The notes under the pieces were generated by a model. It made no database searches and was not told the origin of the DNA. It saw only the letters and a list, made by a program, of their open reading frames with translations. Both the position numbers and the translations under genes were made by a program. A DNA stretch of 64,000 bases from Gemmatales bacterium (GTDB lineage: Bacteria; Planctomycetota; Planctomycetia; Gemmatales; Gemmataceae): assembly GCA_026004675.1 (NCBI GenBank), contig BPJP01000004.1:248001-312000 (forward strand), in the 5' to 3' direction. Below, one piece after another: positions 63,147 to 64,000 of this stretch; the stretch's first letter is position 1; every line of letters starts with the position of its first letter.

Positions 63147-63163
63147 ACCGTCAACAAACGGTG
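63147..63163. repeat. Dispersed palindrome family A, copy 5
   Basis: ACCGTCAACAAACGGTG, differing from copy 4 by one base in the loop (T to A) and lacking its first C; 38 bases downstream of copy 4. Confidence 0.7.
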
Positions 63164-63284
63164 TTTCTCGTGGCGATATCGGCGTGCGAGAGGACGGGTG
63201 TTTTTTGCTGAAGTCGCTTGCCCGAAATTGTCCTATGCTACACAATGAGGCATTCGACTCGCATTTTCCAAAGGATATCCTCTC

Positions 63285-64000
63285 ATGACGCTGGTAGCTT
63301 GTGAATCGTTTCTCATGGATCTGCGCCGCAGCAATCTCATTGAACGCGGTCAGCTTGAGCAAATCGTCAGTGACTTCGCTCGGGAATCGCCGTTGGCGGA
63401 ACCGGCTCAGTTTGCCAAATATCTGGTTGATCAGGGGTTTCTCACGCCGTTTCAGGCAGAACGGATACTGGATGGCAAGCCGCTCGATATGGTGCTTGGA
63501 CCGTACGTCCTGCTGGACGCATTGGGCACGGGCAGCATGGGAACAGTGTACGCGGCGATGAACAAAAACGATAACAGTGGCTATGCTGTGAAAGTGCTGC
63601 CACGACGAAGCCTGCTCAAAGTTATTGCCGCACGTCGGCTCGTTCGGGCCTACGAAAAATGCAAGCACCCCGCCGTGGTGCCGTTTTGCGATGTTGGCAC
63701 GGCTGGTAGTGCGAATTATCTAGTCTGGCCGTTGGTCGAAGGGACTCCCTTGGACAAGGTCGTTCAAGAAAAAGGGCGCTTGTCTCCCGCGAGGACGGCC
63801 CGGTACATGCAACAAGTCGCTGCGGGTTTGTCCGTCTGCCATCGACAAAACCTGATTCACGGCTTTGTTAAGCCGTCGAACCTTTTGATTACCGCAAACG
63901 ACCAGGTGCTCATTCTCGATTTCGGCATTGGTTCCTTGCTGGTGGCCTCGGAAGGGGAATCCATGGTCGACACGATGTCGATGGCCAACGCGCAGGCCAG
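63285..64000 (+). CDS. Ser/Thr protein-kinase-fold protein, partial (probable pseudokinase)
   Basis: Open from ATG 63285 to the window edge, 238 residues visible. Residues about 8-70 form a helical module ending LVDQGFLTPFQAERILDGK, a pre-kinase module frequent in planctomycete kinases. The kinase fold has the Gly loop LGTGSMGTVYAA (about 80-91), the ATP-anchoring Lys in YAVKVL (about 103) and DFG (212-214). The catalytic loop, normally HRDLKPxN, reads HGFVKPSN: the Asp is replaced by Phe194 and the Arg by Gly193. Phosphotransfer by the standard mechanism is therefore unlikely. A later domain may follow outside the window. Confidence 0.82.
   Translation, partial: MTLVACESFLMDLRRSNLIERGQLEQIVSDFARESPLAEPAQFAKYLVDQGFLTPFQAERILDGKPLDMVLGPYVLLDALGTGSMGTVYAAMNKNDNSGYAVKVLPRRSLLKVIAARRLVRAYEKCKHPAVVPFCDVGTAGSANYLVWPLVEGTPLDKVVQEKGRLSPARTARYMQQVAAGLSVCHRQNLIHGFVKPSNLLITANDQVLILDFGIGSLLVASEGESMVDTMSMANAQA

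Larger units (their letters stand above)
62961..63284. other. Intergenic region with palindromes
   Basis: A 324-base spacer between the protease and the kinase-fold gene. It carries two copies of the dispersed palindrome family A (63092-63109 and 63147-63163). No gene with a plausible start was seen. Confidence 0.6.

Overview
The window looks like a chromosomal segment of a planctomycete, most likely family Gemmataceae. The lineage markers are: a zinc-ribbon/transmembrane/WD40/caspase-fold fusion; a Ser/Thr kinase with the N-terminal module typical of planctomycete kinases; a squalene-cyclase-like toroid protein beside ExbB/ExbD; a SecE with a very long N-terminal membrane extension; and acidic or basic tails on NusG and L1. 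This placement is inference from protein style, because no 16S rRNA gene is present.

Layout. 1-3433: tail of an unknown gene, then the WD40/caspase-like fusion (+). 3472-8703 (-): ECF sigma factor, anti-sigma factor, FAD-dependent amine oxidase, RMD1/DUF155-like membrane protein and DUF1624-like acyltransferase, tightly packed. 8916-11404 (+): xylose isomerase and a His-rich cation efflux protein. 11440-16593: an osmoprotectant ABC transporter (-), a methyltransferase (-) and a BCCT carrier (+). 16752-21369: trmB, a second methyltransferase and a GH63-like hydrolase. 21467-31453 (-): a PD40/transmembrane/Pro-rich/toroid protein, ExbD, ExbB, a 1054-residue TPR protein and an S41 protease. 31454-32023: repeat-rich spacer. 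32024-37240: an rfbB-type dehydratase, then tkt-rpiA-gnd (pentose phosphate pathway). 37476-39392: two secreted proteins, the second with an in-frame TGA. 39446-43919: leuC-like dehydratase, STAS protein, HEAT-repeat lipoprotein, DsbB-like protein. 44128-60629 (+): tRNA-Thr, Tyr, Gly, Thr, tuf, rpmG, tRNA-Trp, secE, nusG, rplK, rplA, rplJ, rplL, rpoB, rpoC, rpsL, a small Cys-rich protein and rpsG. 60826-64000 (+): Na/Ca antiporter, site-2 protease with CBS domains, and a kinase-fold protein that runs off the window.

The most interesting points are these. (1) A Tol/TonB-like assembly in which a TolB-like propeller, a TonB-like SxxxH anchor with a proline-rich arm, and a cyclase-fold toroid form one polypeptide next to ExbB/ExbD and a giant TPR protein. 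(2) A thioredoxin-like gene interrupted by one in-frame TGA with a stem-loop directly downstream, a selenoprotein candidate. (3) Two degenerate signalling enzymes: a caspase fold without its His and Cys, and a kinase fold without its HRD Asp. (4) Two families of short dispersed palindromes.

Caution: seven genes, including rpiA and rpmG, carry eight single-base frameshifts, mostly an extra base in a homopolymer. The simplest reading is sequencing or assembly error, so coordinates of those genes span the break and should be checked against raw reads.
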